Positions 23,498-35,985 of a DNA stretch of 64,000 bases are shown here, piece after piece. The notes beneath the pieces are model-generated. The model saw nothing but the letters and a program-made list of their open reading frames with translations. It made no database searches and was not told the DNA's origin. The stretch lies in NCBI GenBank assembly GCA_907163375.1, contig CAJQUW010009239.1:1-64000 (forward strand), read 5' to 3'. Origin of the DNA: Prostheceraeus crozeri (Eukaryota > Platyhelminthes > Polycladida > Euryleptidae). The translations under genes and the position numbers were made by a program. Each line of letters opens with the position of its first letter. The first letter of the stretch is position 1.

Positions 23498-23739
23498 TAT
23501 TATACTTAAAAGCAGTATATTGATTTGAAACCGAAGACCAAAGAAATCTATAGCTTACAGCAGGCTAGGTTCATATTGGTACCATGTAGCCAGTACAGCC
23601 AGTCAATAAAACCCGCTGTAAACTTCTGTAACTATCTGTATACTGTAAACTGTTTACCATAGGAAATCCCACGACAATAAGATGTCAACTTTCTCATGAA
23701 GACTTCCATTATAATGTCGTTCATTAGATTTCCTTGATC

Positions 23740-23995
23740 ATCAGCATAATTTCCTCTTAGTTACGATGCTTGTTAGCAAATATTCATTCCTTTTGATATC
23801 CAACTTGTTTCATACTACTAATAAAGCGGCGTCATGTCGATAGTATATGAACTAGCAAAAAATTAGCTTTTTCAAAACTGCTCAAATAATTTATCGGACC
23901 ACAGGAACGCAATCTTCACAAAAAACTGAATCTTTTCATATAAAAATTTTCACTGTATACAGATACTTTTTTAAGTCGACACTCTACCTAATATA
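23740..23995 (+). repeat. Dispersed repeat, left member of an inverted pair
   Basis: The stretch from the TAGTTACGATGCTTG patch through the GCGGCGTCATGTCGATAGT patch to AAGTCGACACTCTACC is found inverted at 37,195-37,410 with scattered differences. No ORF or terminal repeat explains it. Confidence 0.75.
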
Positions 23996-24982
23996 CCTAC
24001 TCTATGAGTAGGAGTACGAAAACGACAAAAGAAAATGCTAAACTAATACATAGTGAAATAAATATTCCTCCTATATATACAAAAGCCGCCCCCAGCTCGG
24101 CCATTACCATGACTTGCTCCACGACTATGACTAAAGACCATTTCAGCATTATCAAACAGTGTCGTTCAGTATTTGAACTCCGTATTGCCGAAACAGTCCA
24201 GATTCACTTTTCATCTCCCGTTGTGTGTATACAAAAGGAATATTTGTTTGACTGTGTATTAGTTCAGTATTTTCTTTTATCGTTTCTGTACTCGTACTAC
24301 TTTATAACTTAACCTTCTTGCCTTTGTATCTTATCATTGCTTTATTTACAGCTTAGCCCATGCACATCGAACATCAATAACTAGGTCTTGACCGAACAGC
24401 TCCTATCCGCATCATTAAAATTCGTGGCAGGGGTCATTTGGTCGACAGAGAGAGACTTTAATTCAATTCTTTGTTTTAATTCATCAAATTAGCTGTCCGC
24501 CATCTCAAATTTTCGACAGTTCTTGGAATTGCGAATTACCCAACTCTTCAAAATAATTCATGAGATGTTCAACCTTGTGGATTCTACCTAGAACATGTAT
24601 CTCAAAATAACATTGATTAAGCATTATTAAATTGGACACCAGTAGTTTTTGTGTTTTGTCTAACTCGCATAGTTGCAAAGTTTCTTTTAGTCGCGACTTT
24701 CCTCCAAATATTACGCGACTGACGTGGCTACTGCAATCAGGCATATAACAAGATAAACATATGGGAGAATAGAGATTACAGAGCGCCAGTATTGACTTGT
24801 TGCTTTTTCTTGCTTAAACTTTGCTTGGTCTTACTTCGTCCTTTTTGGTTATTTATGGAAATTTAATGATTCCTCATGCGAATCAAACTCATTCTCCAGA
24901 TAAAAGCGACTCCGAAATACCCAACGTTATGGAAAATCATTTGATCGCTTCATTATTTGCTGTGGATGATTTATATTTTATA

Positions 24983-26592
24983 AAGGGTGTTCCAATAACT
25001 TGGAACGATTTTAAATGTAAATTATGACGAAATGACCAACTATTTCTTTACGTTTTAAGCATATTGATTAACTCCAGTCATTGTCAATTGACAATTGTAA
25101 CAATGTGTTCGCTTGAACATAGTTCAACCGATTAAAGTCAAACCTTGAATCTGCGACTGTGAAAAGATTAATTGACAATCATTGAACCACTGCAGACGTC
25201 TTCTCTGACAATCACAGCAATGGAAAGACTAACAATCCAGCAACGTGTTAAAGTTATCGAGGCCTATTACGAGAATGGACGTTCAAACAAGAAAACATTT
25301 CGTGCTCTTCGGTCTGTCTTTGGTCATCAGAAGCGACCAACTGAGAGCGCGATTGGGAAAATTGTGAAGAAGTTCGAAGAAACTGGGTCTGTGGCAGATG
25401 TAAAGACATCATCGCGTGCTCGTTTGCGCCGTTCGGATGAGAACATTGACGCAGTTCGCCAGTGTTGCCGAGAACCCTAACACATCCATTCGTCATCGTG
25501 CGCAGGAATTGAGCATCTCAGCAACAACATTGCATCGGATTTTGACTAAAGATTTGTCCCTACACGCTTACAAGATTCAATTGACACAAGAACTGAAGCC
25601 CGATGATCATCTGAAGACTCACTTTCGTTAATTGGGTTCATGAGCAACGACAAGCCAATGTTGACTTTTCGCAGAAGATCCTCTTCTCTGACGAAGCCCA
25701 TTTTCACATTGGTGGATATGTCAATAAGCAGAACTGTCGCATTTGGGCAGATGAAAATCCAAGGAAGATTGTTGGGAAGCCGCTGCATCCACGAAAAGTC
25801 ACTTTTTGGTGTGGATTTCATGCCAACGGAGTCATTGGACCGTATTTCTTCGAAGATGATGCAGGGAATCCCGTTACGGTTACTGGTGAGCGGTATCGTG
25901 CCATGATAAAGAACTTTTTATGGCATGCATTGGATGGCATGGATATTGGAGGTCTGTGGTTTCAACAGTACGGCGCCACAAGTCATACAGCAAATTCAAC
26001 GATGACTTTACTCAACGAGAAGTTCCCAGGTCGCATCATTTCGAGAAACAGTGATGTCAACTGGCCACCAAGATCGTGCGATTTGACGCCTTTAGACTTC
26101 TTCCTTTGGGGCTATCTGAAGAGCAAGATCTATGCCAACAGCCCAACAACCATTCAACAGTTGAAGGATGCGATCGCACAGCAAATCAATGAGATCAGTC
26201 CCCAGTTATGCACAGAAGTTATTCAAAACTTTGATCATCGAGTGAATGTGTGCCGCCGCAGTCTTGGTGAACATTTGGGAGACATCATTTTTCATACTTA
26301 ATTGTCGTATGTAGGATGAAGTGGTCCTAAAGGAAACAGAATGTAATTTTGATAATGAATTGGCAGATTTTTGATTGCTAATTAATATTTTTGCACTTGT
26401 AATCACTAAAGAATTAAGGTTAAAAATAAATCGATTGAACTATGTTCAAATAGACACGTTGGTCAAACGACACTACATTCATTGTAATTGCCAATAGCTA
26501 TAGTCAATAAATCCATTTGAAACGTAAAGAAATAGTTGGTCATTTCGTCATAATTTACATTTAAAATCGTTCCAAGTTATTGGAACACCCTT
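24983..26592 (+). mobile_element. Tc1/mariner element 3 (1,610 bp) with long inverted repeats
   Basis: The terminal repeats begin AAGGGTGTTCCAATAACTTG and match nearly perfectly for about 65 bp, with weaker pairing to about 155 bp including the GAACATAGTTCAA patch. TA flanks both ends (24,981-24,982 and 26,593-26,594). It encloses a decayed transposase gene. Confidence 0.93.
25220..26301 (+). pseudogene. Mariner-type transposase of element 3, frameshifted
   Basis: From ATG 25,220: an N-terminal HTH (TIQQRVKVIEAYYENGRSNK), a second HTH (SIRHRAQELSISATTLHRIL), then the catalytic domain FSDEAHF, WFQQYGATSHT and RSCDLTPLDFFLWGY. The reading frame changes twice (about 25,455 and 25,630), and a stop lies at 25,629-25,631. 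The second catalytic Asp is replaced by Tyr in QQYGAT, so even the open C-terminal frame (25,636-26,301) would be inactive. The spacing to the last Asp is 41 residues. It resembles the insect and marine-invertebrate mariner group annotated as Tc3-like transposable elements. Confidence 0.9.
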
Positions 26593-26594
26593 TA

Positions 26595-28160
26595 TTTATG
26601 ACGCAATCGGTATTACCGGCCCAGCCGATGTAGTAACCATTGCCATTCTTTTGACCTAGCAGTTTTATATGATTATGTGATTTGACTCGGCGTAGTTTGG
26701 TCAATTTCAGAAGCTAATTTTGTCTCGGAAAATGGAAGCACTCAACCACTGCGACGATCACTTTCCCACTTGTCACTTTGCTTGCAAATTCATGTAAAGG
26801 TTTCGTGATGATTTCACAGCTTGTAATTCACGCCTACTAAAAACCAGAAAGCCTCACACTAGACATGAGGTTCGCTGTTATTGGCTGATAGAGTAACTTT
26901 GTAGCATACAAAGAAGTTGAATTTTCAAATTTTTATGCGACGTACTCTTAGGTTAAATGCTTTAAGACTTCATTCAGAAGTTTTAATGCTTTTTGATATT
27001 TCAGTACTAATAGGCTCTGAATAGAAGTAACGATGCCTGGCAGTCCCCGGGCAGTATTTCAAGTATTGCAATACACGGCTATGAAAAATATCTTCACCGG
27101 AATGCGTTTGAACTTTGTTCCACTTTGTGAGTTTCTGCATTTATTTAGGATTGAATAACAATTTTTGGTCTAAACATCATTTCACTATTTTAGTAAGCTA
27201 TGTCTGTATTAAGCTAATATTAAATAGCTAAGTCTGTCAGCTTTTGCATCTTCCAAAATCTCTGTTACACTGAGACTGGAGATTCGAACTCCAGATGCAT
27301 GGAGACCGATTTCATGCTGATAGATGGTAATTGATTATTTCATATATGCCTTATTGTTGGATTAGTGCGACACAGAGTGTTAAGTAAGATTTTGAAGGAT
27401 TTTATGTTTTGAATTTAAGTCTAAATTAAATTTTTTAGATCAAACAACACTACGTAAAAAATTCATTTTTTCAAAAAAGATCCCAGGAATGATAATGTGG
27501 TAACGGGGGCCCCAGCATCGTTTTTGAGGCTTAATTGTAGTTACTTTCTAGCGCGCTACTCTCTCTTGTTATTATCTGATCAACAAAACGTGGAATAGGC
27601 CCCCGACTATAAATTTGCAATAGAATAAAGATGCGAGAAAGTTGTCGCAACTAATTCTACCTGCAATTCGAGTTTTAGAGTGAGCATGCACCTATTTGGG
27701 ATTTTTTAAATGGCAGTGGCCACCGAGCTGTATTCTATGCAAGGGTGCGGACTTACTTTGGCCGGCTTCGACGCATTGGCGCGTGCTTGGTTTCAAAAAT
27801 TCTAGAAATGGATCATACGTCTGGCGCGCAGGCAACGTTGGATCTGGCGCGCTCGGATCTACCTTCGTCGCACCTGGCTCTGACTTCGGTGCGCTTAGCC
27901 TCGTCTGTGGCGCATTTTTTCAGGTATTCTATAAAAAGAACATATGCACAGATTCCAGTTGGGAGTTGCCATTACTATGGCTGGTCCGGTGCAATTTCGG
28001 TCTTGCGGCTGTTGCAGATCAGCGGAACCGATAACATTGATTGCTGCATAGGCAGACAAGTAATACAGGCAAACAAATTATCTATACAAAAAATCGCTTG
28101 ATGATGGGAAATACGTTTGTCTCGCCACAAGGGTCACGAAGAAAAACAAATCAGCGTGTC
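26595..28160. other. No gene recognised
   Basis: Overlapping ORFs at 27,696-28,101 (up to 118 codons) have no recognisable domain and are probably chance. A T-arm-like patch at about 27,275-27,295 has no matching acceptor stem. Confidence 0.4.
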
Positions 28161-28164
28161 AAGA

Positions 28165-28530
28165 CACACTCTGATAATAATAATGATAACAATAATAAAA
28201 TCTTTATTTTATGAGGATGACACTGGTAGCAATAGCTAATTTACAATGGTCCTCTAGCATACAGAAAAACATGATTAGGTAGATAAAAGAGAATGAACAT
28301 CAATTAGAAGTTTTTGAAGAAATCACATATATACATGTAGTTTCGCTTAAATTTCAAAACACTGTCAGCCTCTCGGACACAAAGATTGCAGGAATTATAG
28401 AGTTCTGCACCTCGAACCACAAGCGTCATCTTTCTTAGTTTGGTTCTAACTTTGGGAATACATAGGTCTCCTTGTGTTACAGATCGTGTCTTTTTCTCTT
28501 GTTCCTTGCGTAAAAACATGCGTTGTAAAT
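28165..28530 (-). mobile_element. CR1-like non-LTR retrotransposon, extreme 3' end
   Basis: The minus-strand frame 28,519-28,304 encodes the very C-terminus of an ORF2 protein (TRSVTQGDLCIPKVRTKLRK, then VRGAELYN), followed by AATAAAGATTTTATTATTG and an AAT/ATT tail (28,172-28,205). Heavily 5'-truncated insertion. Confidence 0.75.
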
Positions 28531-30270
28531 AAGTTGGTGCTAACTGATGCTTATTTCTTGCTATATTGAGTTAATTGGAGTCCTCTAAAGCTAAGAACAT
28601 GAGGCGCGGCAATAGACATGAAGAATAATGAACAGGCTCATCCAATGAAATGGCCACTGCCTTAACAGATGAAAGTCATGAATCTCTCAACCCTGATCGA
28701 AAAATAATTTGATCTAGTGCAAGTGATACTAAGTACACTGCATATATTTAGTTTCTTCGACCATTCCCTGATGGTAAATGGTATACATGGTATACCGGTA
28801 CATGGTATGATTGGTATGATACCAATGTAAAAGACAAACCACGTGCTTTTGTGGAAACATATTGAAATTTCAAAACACTTTAAGTAATAAAACAAAAAAG
28901 ATGGTCGGCATACTGTGGCTTCAATTGCCGTGACCTTGACCAGATGGCCAGGTGAGCTAGATCTTAGTGTTAATATCCGATTTCTATGGTTTAGCCAATC
29001 ATGTTAGAGAGACGCGTTCTTTTGATTTGCCATCATAAACATTTTGTACGCCTGGTCTGTATTTCACTCTGTCGTGTCAAATATCAAGATGCAGCGACAA
29101 GCTTTGCTGGCTATAAATCAATGATAGACTTTCAGCCTTTCAACCAACAAACTTGTTTTCTGTAAAATGGCATTGATGAAATGTGTACATCCAGTCCGGG
29201 AGATACCGACGTTGTGCAGGGAACGAGGTCGAACTTGAAACTTTCACATATAGCGTTATACTCACAGAGTTAGACAGATCGTCTCTTCTTCTGTTTGACT
29301 AGAAAGGAAGTATTGGGACATGTAACGTTAATGAAATGGCACAATCTGCTGATATAAAACCATAACAATCGAACAATGAGGAGCCAGTTCAACAATAAAT
29401 ACGCTAAATGGTGCGAAGTTTCAGTGACTGCTATCAACCAGATCACACAGCAAAGAGACACAGTCGATGTCAAGTTCTACAGAGAAGTTTGTGAGCGTTT
29501 TTTGATGCGGCTGTTTTGGCGCACGACTATTTTTCCTATCTCTGCAAGGTATCAAAAATTTCTTTTTGCCCACTTAGTAAGTTCCTGCATGTGCCATCGT
29601 TTTGAATCAGTCTGCACTTCTAGTAAAGTGACACAATCAAACAATCTAATTATGTGGTTATACACCTCTTGATTACTGTAAAACTGTTCGTCTTCCGGAT
29701 TAGATCGCTTGCCTCTCATAAAGCTTGGACTGAAGAATCCCATTTTTGGATTCTTCAAGGGAGATAGTGTCATTTATTGGTTATAAACACGATTTCATTG
29801 AGTTATTGACTGCAGATTAAAATCTGAGGTATATCTCAATGGGGGAGAGGGTTCGTACATGTAGAAAGCATTTAATGAGTGGTTGTTCGAGGCAGATGAG
29901 CGAAGTGCCATTGTATACATACATCTTATCCGAGAGGAAACGGTACTTATTTGCTGGAATTTCTATGAACATGTTGTGAAGTCACTACATACATGCCATA
30001 CTAGTCAAAGAACAGTGATTCTGATTACTAAACGATCACTCATGAAAAAGCATGACCTGCAGATGTCCTCTATAGAAATCATATTGAAGAAATAACTCTT
30101 CGATTTTATTTAGTCTGCAGCCAACTATCGTTTCGATCAAATATTCTCCACATTAGAAAACAACAAAAAAATACTACAATTTTTTCATCATTCATGACCT
30201 CAACCTCGAGAACATATTGATTGGGATCGAGATTGATGTCAGATGATTGCTTGGAGGTCACCGTCAAGGT
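28531..30270. other. No gene recognised
   Basis: AT-rich intergenic DNA with short chance ORFs only. A GGTATACATGGTATACC palindrome-like patch lies near 28,780-28,820. Confidence 0.4.
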
Positions 30271-30289
30271 AGAAATTTTCACTGCCATC

Positions 30290-30525
30290 CTAACAAAAAG
30301 ATGATGGATAAATGAACCTTGTTTATTCTCGGAAGCACATAAGGCACGGAACGTTTCATCCATGTAGCCGAGCTGTTATTTATCCCACTCTCATTCTTTT
30401 TGTGCTTAGCAAGAATGCAGAGTGTACCCATTTTGTAAGTCTTAGGTTTGACCCGACCAAGGTTTGAACCAAGGTCTTCCGGACGCAGAGAGAGCACTCT
30501 ACCACAAGGCCACAGCGTCGGTAAA
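30290..30525 (-). repeat. tRNA-derived SINE
   Basis: On the minus strand from about 30,523: an A-box-like TGGCCTTGTGGTAGAGTGC and, about 40 bp further on, a B-box GGTTCAAACC, the internal RNA polymerase III promoter of tRNA-headed SINEs. It continues with an AAGACTTACAAAATGGGTAC patch and a body resembling SINE tails of marine invertebrates. The 3' boundary near 30,290 is a guess. Not a functional tRNA: the acceptor stem does not close. Confidence 0.7.
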
Positions 30526-30686
30526 ACTACGAAATCGTTGAAAAAGATTCCTTAAGTATTCATATATGACAGAATTGTCGGAAATTCCGAAAACCGGAAG
30601 TGCTATTCCTATAATAAGAAGAAGTTTATTAGCCATCTTTGCGAAATATCATTTGACATGACTCAAATAGCTGAATTAATTGAAAG

Positions 30687-31580
30687 TCAATCTGTCTGAT
30701 GCAAACTGCATGTACTATTGCCGTGTGATTTAATGGGATATAATTTGACATGAATGGAACAACATGGAGACTCGAAACCAAGTGACTCATACAGAGATAC
30801 GGCAATTAAATTCTCGACCGAAGTCTCGAGAACAGAATTACATTTAATTTCATTCAAAGCCTTGGTCATCAAATGAACAAGCACTTTGGATATTCCACGT
30901 CCTCGATGTTCCCCTGCAACTGCTAAGGATTCCATAATTCCATGATTCCACAATATACGTCCTACCGCAATGCCATCGCTCGTTAACACTTCGAATGCTG
31001 GGACATTTTCATTCCAAAGTTCTCGATATGATTTCTCTGACCATTCTCCGAATTTGTAATCCCATTTTGCCATAATTCGCTGACTGTCTTCTGACTTAGG
31101 TTGTCTAACTTCATAGCCGCTTGGAATGCACTTCAACTGAGTTGGTGATGTCAAGAAAAAGCACTTCATTGTAAATAGAATTTCAACTTCAACACCGTTG
31201 AACATATCAGGTTGATACAAATATTCAGGGAAGGACATCAAGTAAATGGCTTTGTCACTTATGCGCTTACTGATCCAATCGTTTAATGTTGCCTTCACCA
31301 TGTCGAAATCATACTTGCTGTCATCAATATAGCAAAAGTCAATGTACATGGTCGTGTCATCTTCATACTGCTCGAAGCAGAAAGACGGAGCGGGTTTGTC
31401 AATCCAAACTTGATGTTTCAATATTGGCTGAACTACTTGCAAACTGTTTATTCCACGAAGTAAATGCCACTGTTGTTCATTTGCACAGCACTTTAAAACA
31501 GTTTGAAAATGCTGGATAATTGTCTTAATTTCGTGATTTTCAGTCACCGACTTCAACTGAGGAATAAGCTTGTCATCCAT
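30687..31580 (-). CDS. Glycine N-acyltransferase-like GNAT acyltransferase
   Basis: 297 residues in one exon. The N-terminal half resembles the GLYAT N-domain in layout. The C-terminal half is a GNAT/FR47-like fold: ESLAVAGEHRGRGISKVLVH (about residues 218-237) contains the acyl-CoA pyrophosphate-binding R-G-R-G-I-S loop, followed by ENLIAVSLYESLGFE, the usual GNAT motif B. Such enzymes join acyl groups from acyl-CoA to glycine or other amino acids for detoxification, usually in mitochondria. The substrate cannot be told here. The family is often expanded in invertebrate deuterostomes. Start taken as the first Met of the frame. The frame is intact. No neighbour suggests a cluster. Confidence 0.88.
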   Translation of the reverse strand: MDDKLIPQLKSVTENHEIKTIIQHFQTVLKCCANEQQWHLLRGINSLQVVQPILKHQVWIDKPAPSFCFEQYEDDTTMYIDFCYIDDSKYDFDMVKATLNDWISKRISDKAIYLMSFPEYLYQPDMFNGVEVEILFTMKCFFLTSPTQLKCIPSGYEVRQPKSEDSQRIMAKWDYKFGEWSEKSYRELWNENVPAFEVLTSDGIAVGRILWNHGIMESLAVAGEHRGRGISKVLVHLMTKALNEIKCNSVLETSVENLIAVSLYESLGFESPCCSIHVKLYPIKSHGNSTCSLHQTD

Positions 31581-31599
31581 CGCAACATCTGCTGTTTGT

Positions 31600-33150
31600 G
31601 TGATTGAGCTCAGTGCTGAATGCTTTTGTCATTGAGACTTTCTCCATTGGTTCATGCATGCACAGTGTATACAATCTTAAATCTTAATTACATCGCCAAT
31701 AAAATCAGGCAATCATTTATGCATTTGAAGGTAGAGGCGATTGACCTTTTAATTTGCCACATTCCATAGTTCAAGTGCATGTAGGCCGATATAATGAAAT
31801 GCTGTGGCTGATTAGTTTGCATTAGTTTTTGCGAATCAATGTGAATGTAAAACTTGTTATGATTAGTTTTGTTTTTCTTGCTTTATCTATGATAACGTTC
31901 ACCCGCCACAAGCGGTAATGCAAAAAAAGTCGAATGCCTTTCTCTATCAGTAAGGTCAACGAGTGCGGTCGAGATTTGTGTGACAATATGCATGTTCAAT
32001 TTCTTGTAGCATGAAGCAAATGGAGTCTTCTGTGGTGTGATCAAATAATTGATATCTAAAACATTCTTACTTTTGGAAGAGATTTTCTAAATACACCGAA
32101 TTGTGGAATTGCAAGTTTTCATTCTACCTAAATTCGGTGCATTGTAAAATTAGGTAATAAGATTAAGTTTTTTAAAAAATACCTAACAATTTCTTGTGTG
32201 CAATGTCAAATGGTATGTCATTAGCTCATTGAATAGAAGTATTAAGTTCGACTCTTTCCCACACAGATGAATAATGTTCGACTGCAGGCCTATGTCGACA
32301 CGCCTCGGAAAATCAAGAACGATGAGTGCAGATCAGACTTCAAACGTAGAGGTAAATACTCACGGATTGTGGTGCTACAGAAATTTCGAGAGATGAGGAA
32401 ACCTTTTCTACGGTAAATCAAAAATGATACTATTGGTACTTGTCAAATGACTGTTCAATCCCAATACTACTGAGCAGGCTTTTCTAAGTGATTTAAAATA
32501 AAAGAACCAGAAGAAGGAATTTAACCCGAGTGATCATTTTCTACGGAAATCCCATAAAATTTGGCAGTAGAATTATCGTGCTTTGTCGACTGCCAAAACG
32601 TGTTACAGAAATTAATTGTCTACTGCCAAAAAGCCTGCAGACATCAATTTATAAACGTATTCAGACAAGCATCAATTTTCACGATATTTTTCAATTAATT
32701 AGGAGTAATATAAATGCCGATCAAACCTCAAGCAAGCTTAATTTTAAGTCCTGTTGATACATTAAAGCATCCATCAGGATTCAAAACTACCGAATTTGAG
32801 GTATTGAACCGTACCTAAAAATGAATCAGTAATAAAGCTCACATTATATTTTCCTTGTTCTCCAATCCTCCTTCAGAGATTCAACTTGTATTATTCGATT
32901 ATTCGATCGACTGTAGGGGTGTGTGGATCGAATATTTGATTACAATATGATTTCACTTCAAATTACTTTTCAGCAATATAATCAATCACATCAGTTTATG
33001 GTTTTCAGCGAAAGTGAGAAGATAGTTGAGTCGGAATGATGCGAATCAAAACGTGTAGATGATGCTGAAGGTTAGGAAGAGGAGGTATTTCAATTTTCCT
33101 GTCATTGTGCTAAAGACAAGCTGGTCCCTTCTTTGTTTTTGTCTTTTATT
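31600..33150. other. No gene recognised
   Basis: The first few hundred bases upstream of the GNAT gene should hold its promoter, but no clear TATA box is seen. The remainder is AT-rich with no supported gene. Confidence 0.4.
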
Positions 33151-33152
33151 TT

Positions 33153-33314
33153 AGGCTATGTGCAAGATAAAAATTCAATAAGGTGAAACCACAGCGCTTT
33201 GTGTCAGGTGGGACCGTGCATTCAACATTCGGATTCCAAGGTCTCCCCTTGATGTGTCTGTGACACGAAGCGCTGTGGTTTCTCCTTATTGATTTTCTAT
33301 CTTGTACATAACCT
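33153..33314. repeat. Hairpin element, 54-bp arms
   Basis: The arm at 33,153-33,206 pairs with 33,261-33,314 (CCACAGCGCTT and GTGTCA are exact; a few mismatches elsewhere) around a 54-bp loop. Probably a foldback or miniature inverted-repeat element. No obvious target duplication. Confidence 0.8.
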
Positions 33315-33515
33315 CAAAGGCAAATACAAAGGAGTGACCCGCTTGGTTTTAGCACAATGTCAGGAAAAGAAAAGATCGGGAATTATTTCCAGAATGAAAA
33401 AATACGTCGGCGTAATCCTGAAATTGGTTGTGAAAGTCGAATTACGACAGAATCCTCTGAATGTCCAAAACACAAATAACTGACTTGAGGCGTTGTTAAA
33501 AGTTTCGTTAATTCG

Positions 33516-33725
33516 CAAGTGAATAAGTTCAGCAATCAATTACATGAGCTTAAGCAGCTTACGGTTAAATTTGATGAGATTTGATTGATGAATTTGATGA
33601 TGACGTACAGTCAGTTTCCTATTTCGTTGCACAACCCGAAGAGCTCTTCTATCTCTTGCTTATTCTCATCAAATTTAACCGTAAGCTGCTTAAGCTCATG
33701 TAATTGATTGCTGAACTTATTCACT
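33516..33725. repeat. Second hairpin element, about 62-bp arms
   Basis: The arm at 33,516-33,579 and its near-perfect reverse complement at 33,664-33,725 (including TTAAGCAGCTTACGGTTAAA) enclose an 84-bp loop. It is unrelated in sequence to the hairpin 200 bp to the left. Confidence 0.85.
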
Positions 33726-33729
33726 TGGT

Positions 33730-35980
33730 CAGCCGAGACACTTGCTTGATTTAGGAAACAGTGTGGTGTGCCTAATTAAATGAAGTAATTGGTGATTAGA
33801 AAAATTATTCATGATAATATCATAGCTGATCATGTAACTGCTCCCGTTTCCTGCCATCATTGAAAGAGTTGCTAAAAGTCTTGTCGATTCACTTATCGGG
33901 GTGCAGCAACTACAACGTGAAGAGATTGCCATTGTTTGTGAACAGGTGGCGAGTCTCAGTCTGACGACAAGTCTTAGTGTGCGCGCAGATCAAGGATTCG
34001 AAATCCTAAACTCCACCGAGGGAAATAATGACTCACCCGATGGCTGAATGTAGGAACAATACGAATTTGAAGTTTGCCACTGAACGGATGGGCATATCGT
34101 GACAAAACGTACATATTCTTGGAGCTGATAACACCAACATTCTTTTCACCTGGCACTCGAAAGCGCCAGCGTTAATACACAAAAGTTATTAAGTTGTGTG
34201 CAGTTGACCGTTAAAAACATTTTTAACGCGAAAAATCATGCAAACGTGTCATAATTGAGTAAAACTGTACTAAATGTTGTCGAAATTCGAAAAAATATAT
34301 CATATGAAAGCTTTACACTAGTCTGATTGAACAGTGATAATCTAAATTTTCTGTTTTGCGCAGTTTAGTATGTAGGCATCGGTGAATGAATTGACCAAAA
34401 ATTCATATATTTAATGTTTGCTGACCACAGCTGACCAGATACAATCTAATCGCTCTGCCAAATCAAAGTACTAAACACATCCTTTCACAAGGCATAAAGT
34501 CTATTGATACTGAGCACCCTCATCGAAAAAATCATGTTAGACTTATATAGCAACATTTTTTCGGTAAATTTCATTTGTACTTCATCTTTTTGTAAATTCA
34601 ACGAATCTTAAAATCTTTACATTATGATGAAGCTGAGTGATAGTTCACACTATCTGTCAATTTTCATTAAAAAATTCCGGCGTCTTCATGTTAAAATCCT
34701 GCATCAAAGAAAACGCTCAATTCTCTTTCAGAAGGCCTACTGACACCGCCACTGCCACTGTCACTGGCCTACCACAACTGACACTTAAAAAAATGTAAAA
34801 TGCATGCCAAAATAATCTATGGAACGTAAGGTTTCATAGGGTATATCGTTTATCAAAATTGAAACAGGACTTCAACACGAAAATTACATTTGAAAATAGG
34901 TTAACTTTTTTGTGCAATCAGTTATGAAGCGGTCTGTAGAACGACATGTATTGACGCTGCTAAGTTGATTGATGTAAGTAGAAACACGCAAGATGCACTG
35001 GAAGGAATGACTCTGCAATGAATGACGCCTGGTTGATATAGTACTACACAGTCTTTCCGCTCGCATCCTCTTTGTCATGTGATTCATGGACCGAAGGCCG
35101 TTATCAAGGTATTCATTAGTCATTACCAGCAGGCGATCGACGCAGTTGTTTATTCTACAGTAGAGGAGAGCAGTGTGCAGAGGAAATTGTGACGGATGTA
35201 TGCAATACGTCCTTAAGTCATCATAGTCTTGCAATTAGGGGACCAACTGATCCGCATTGTGACTTAATTCATTCCAGCTATCAACTATTATCAGAAAATC
35301 AGAAATCAGAAATCAGAAAATCAACTATTAGATGGATGTACTACACACATTCTATGGATGCCATGAATGGCGGTAAGAATTCTTTAGAATGGCAGTAGGC
35401 ATTGTTGGCTCATATAAATGTCTCTAAAACCATAGAATGTCGACCGCCAAATCAAATGTCTGTAGCAATTATGAAAGGCAGTACAAAATCGTAAATGCTT
35501 TAGAAAATGATCACTCGAGAAGTCACGGTTAAAATGATCAATGAATGAGTAAGACAATGATTAAGGAAACTATGTGTGAATTATGAGTGATCTTCAAAGC
35601 TTGAAAGAAACTGGGAGGCCTATATGCGGGCTTAGCGTTGGGCATTGGGATTCGGTCGGGATGAGATTCGGGCAGCAAAAATGAGCGCAATCCCAACAGG
35701 GCGAATCCTCTTGTAAGTTTACTACTTGGACTCATAGGGGTACTTTTCAAATTAAAAGAGAAGCCAAATTAACCTTTTCATTCATGAAATGTTCTCAAAA
35801 TTAAATTGAACTTTTTTTTCATTTGCAATTTGCGGTCGTTCTACGCATCGTAAGACGTTAGGAATGGTGTCATTAGAATCGCATTGATCTCCTCCTTCTT
35901 CTGCTTACACGTTTTTGGCGCAATGATGTACCTATAATGCGGCCCGAGATGTTGTCAAATGACCACAATATGCATGGAAA
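33730..35980. other. No gene recognised
   Basis: AT-rich intergenic DNA. Short ORFs (for example 35,234-34,884, minus) show no domain or family feature. Confidence 0.4.
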
Positions 35981-35985
35981 TGTTA

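Noticed and set aside
27275-27310. Possible tRNA gene
   Set aside because: A T-arm-like CTGGAG-TTCGAAT-CTCCAG exists on the minus strand, but no acceptor, D or anticodon arms can be drawn around it.
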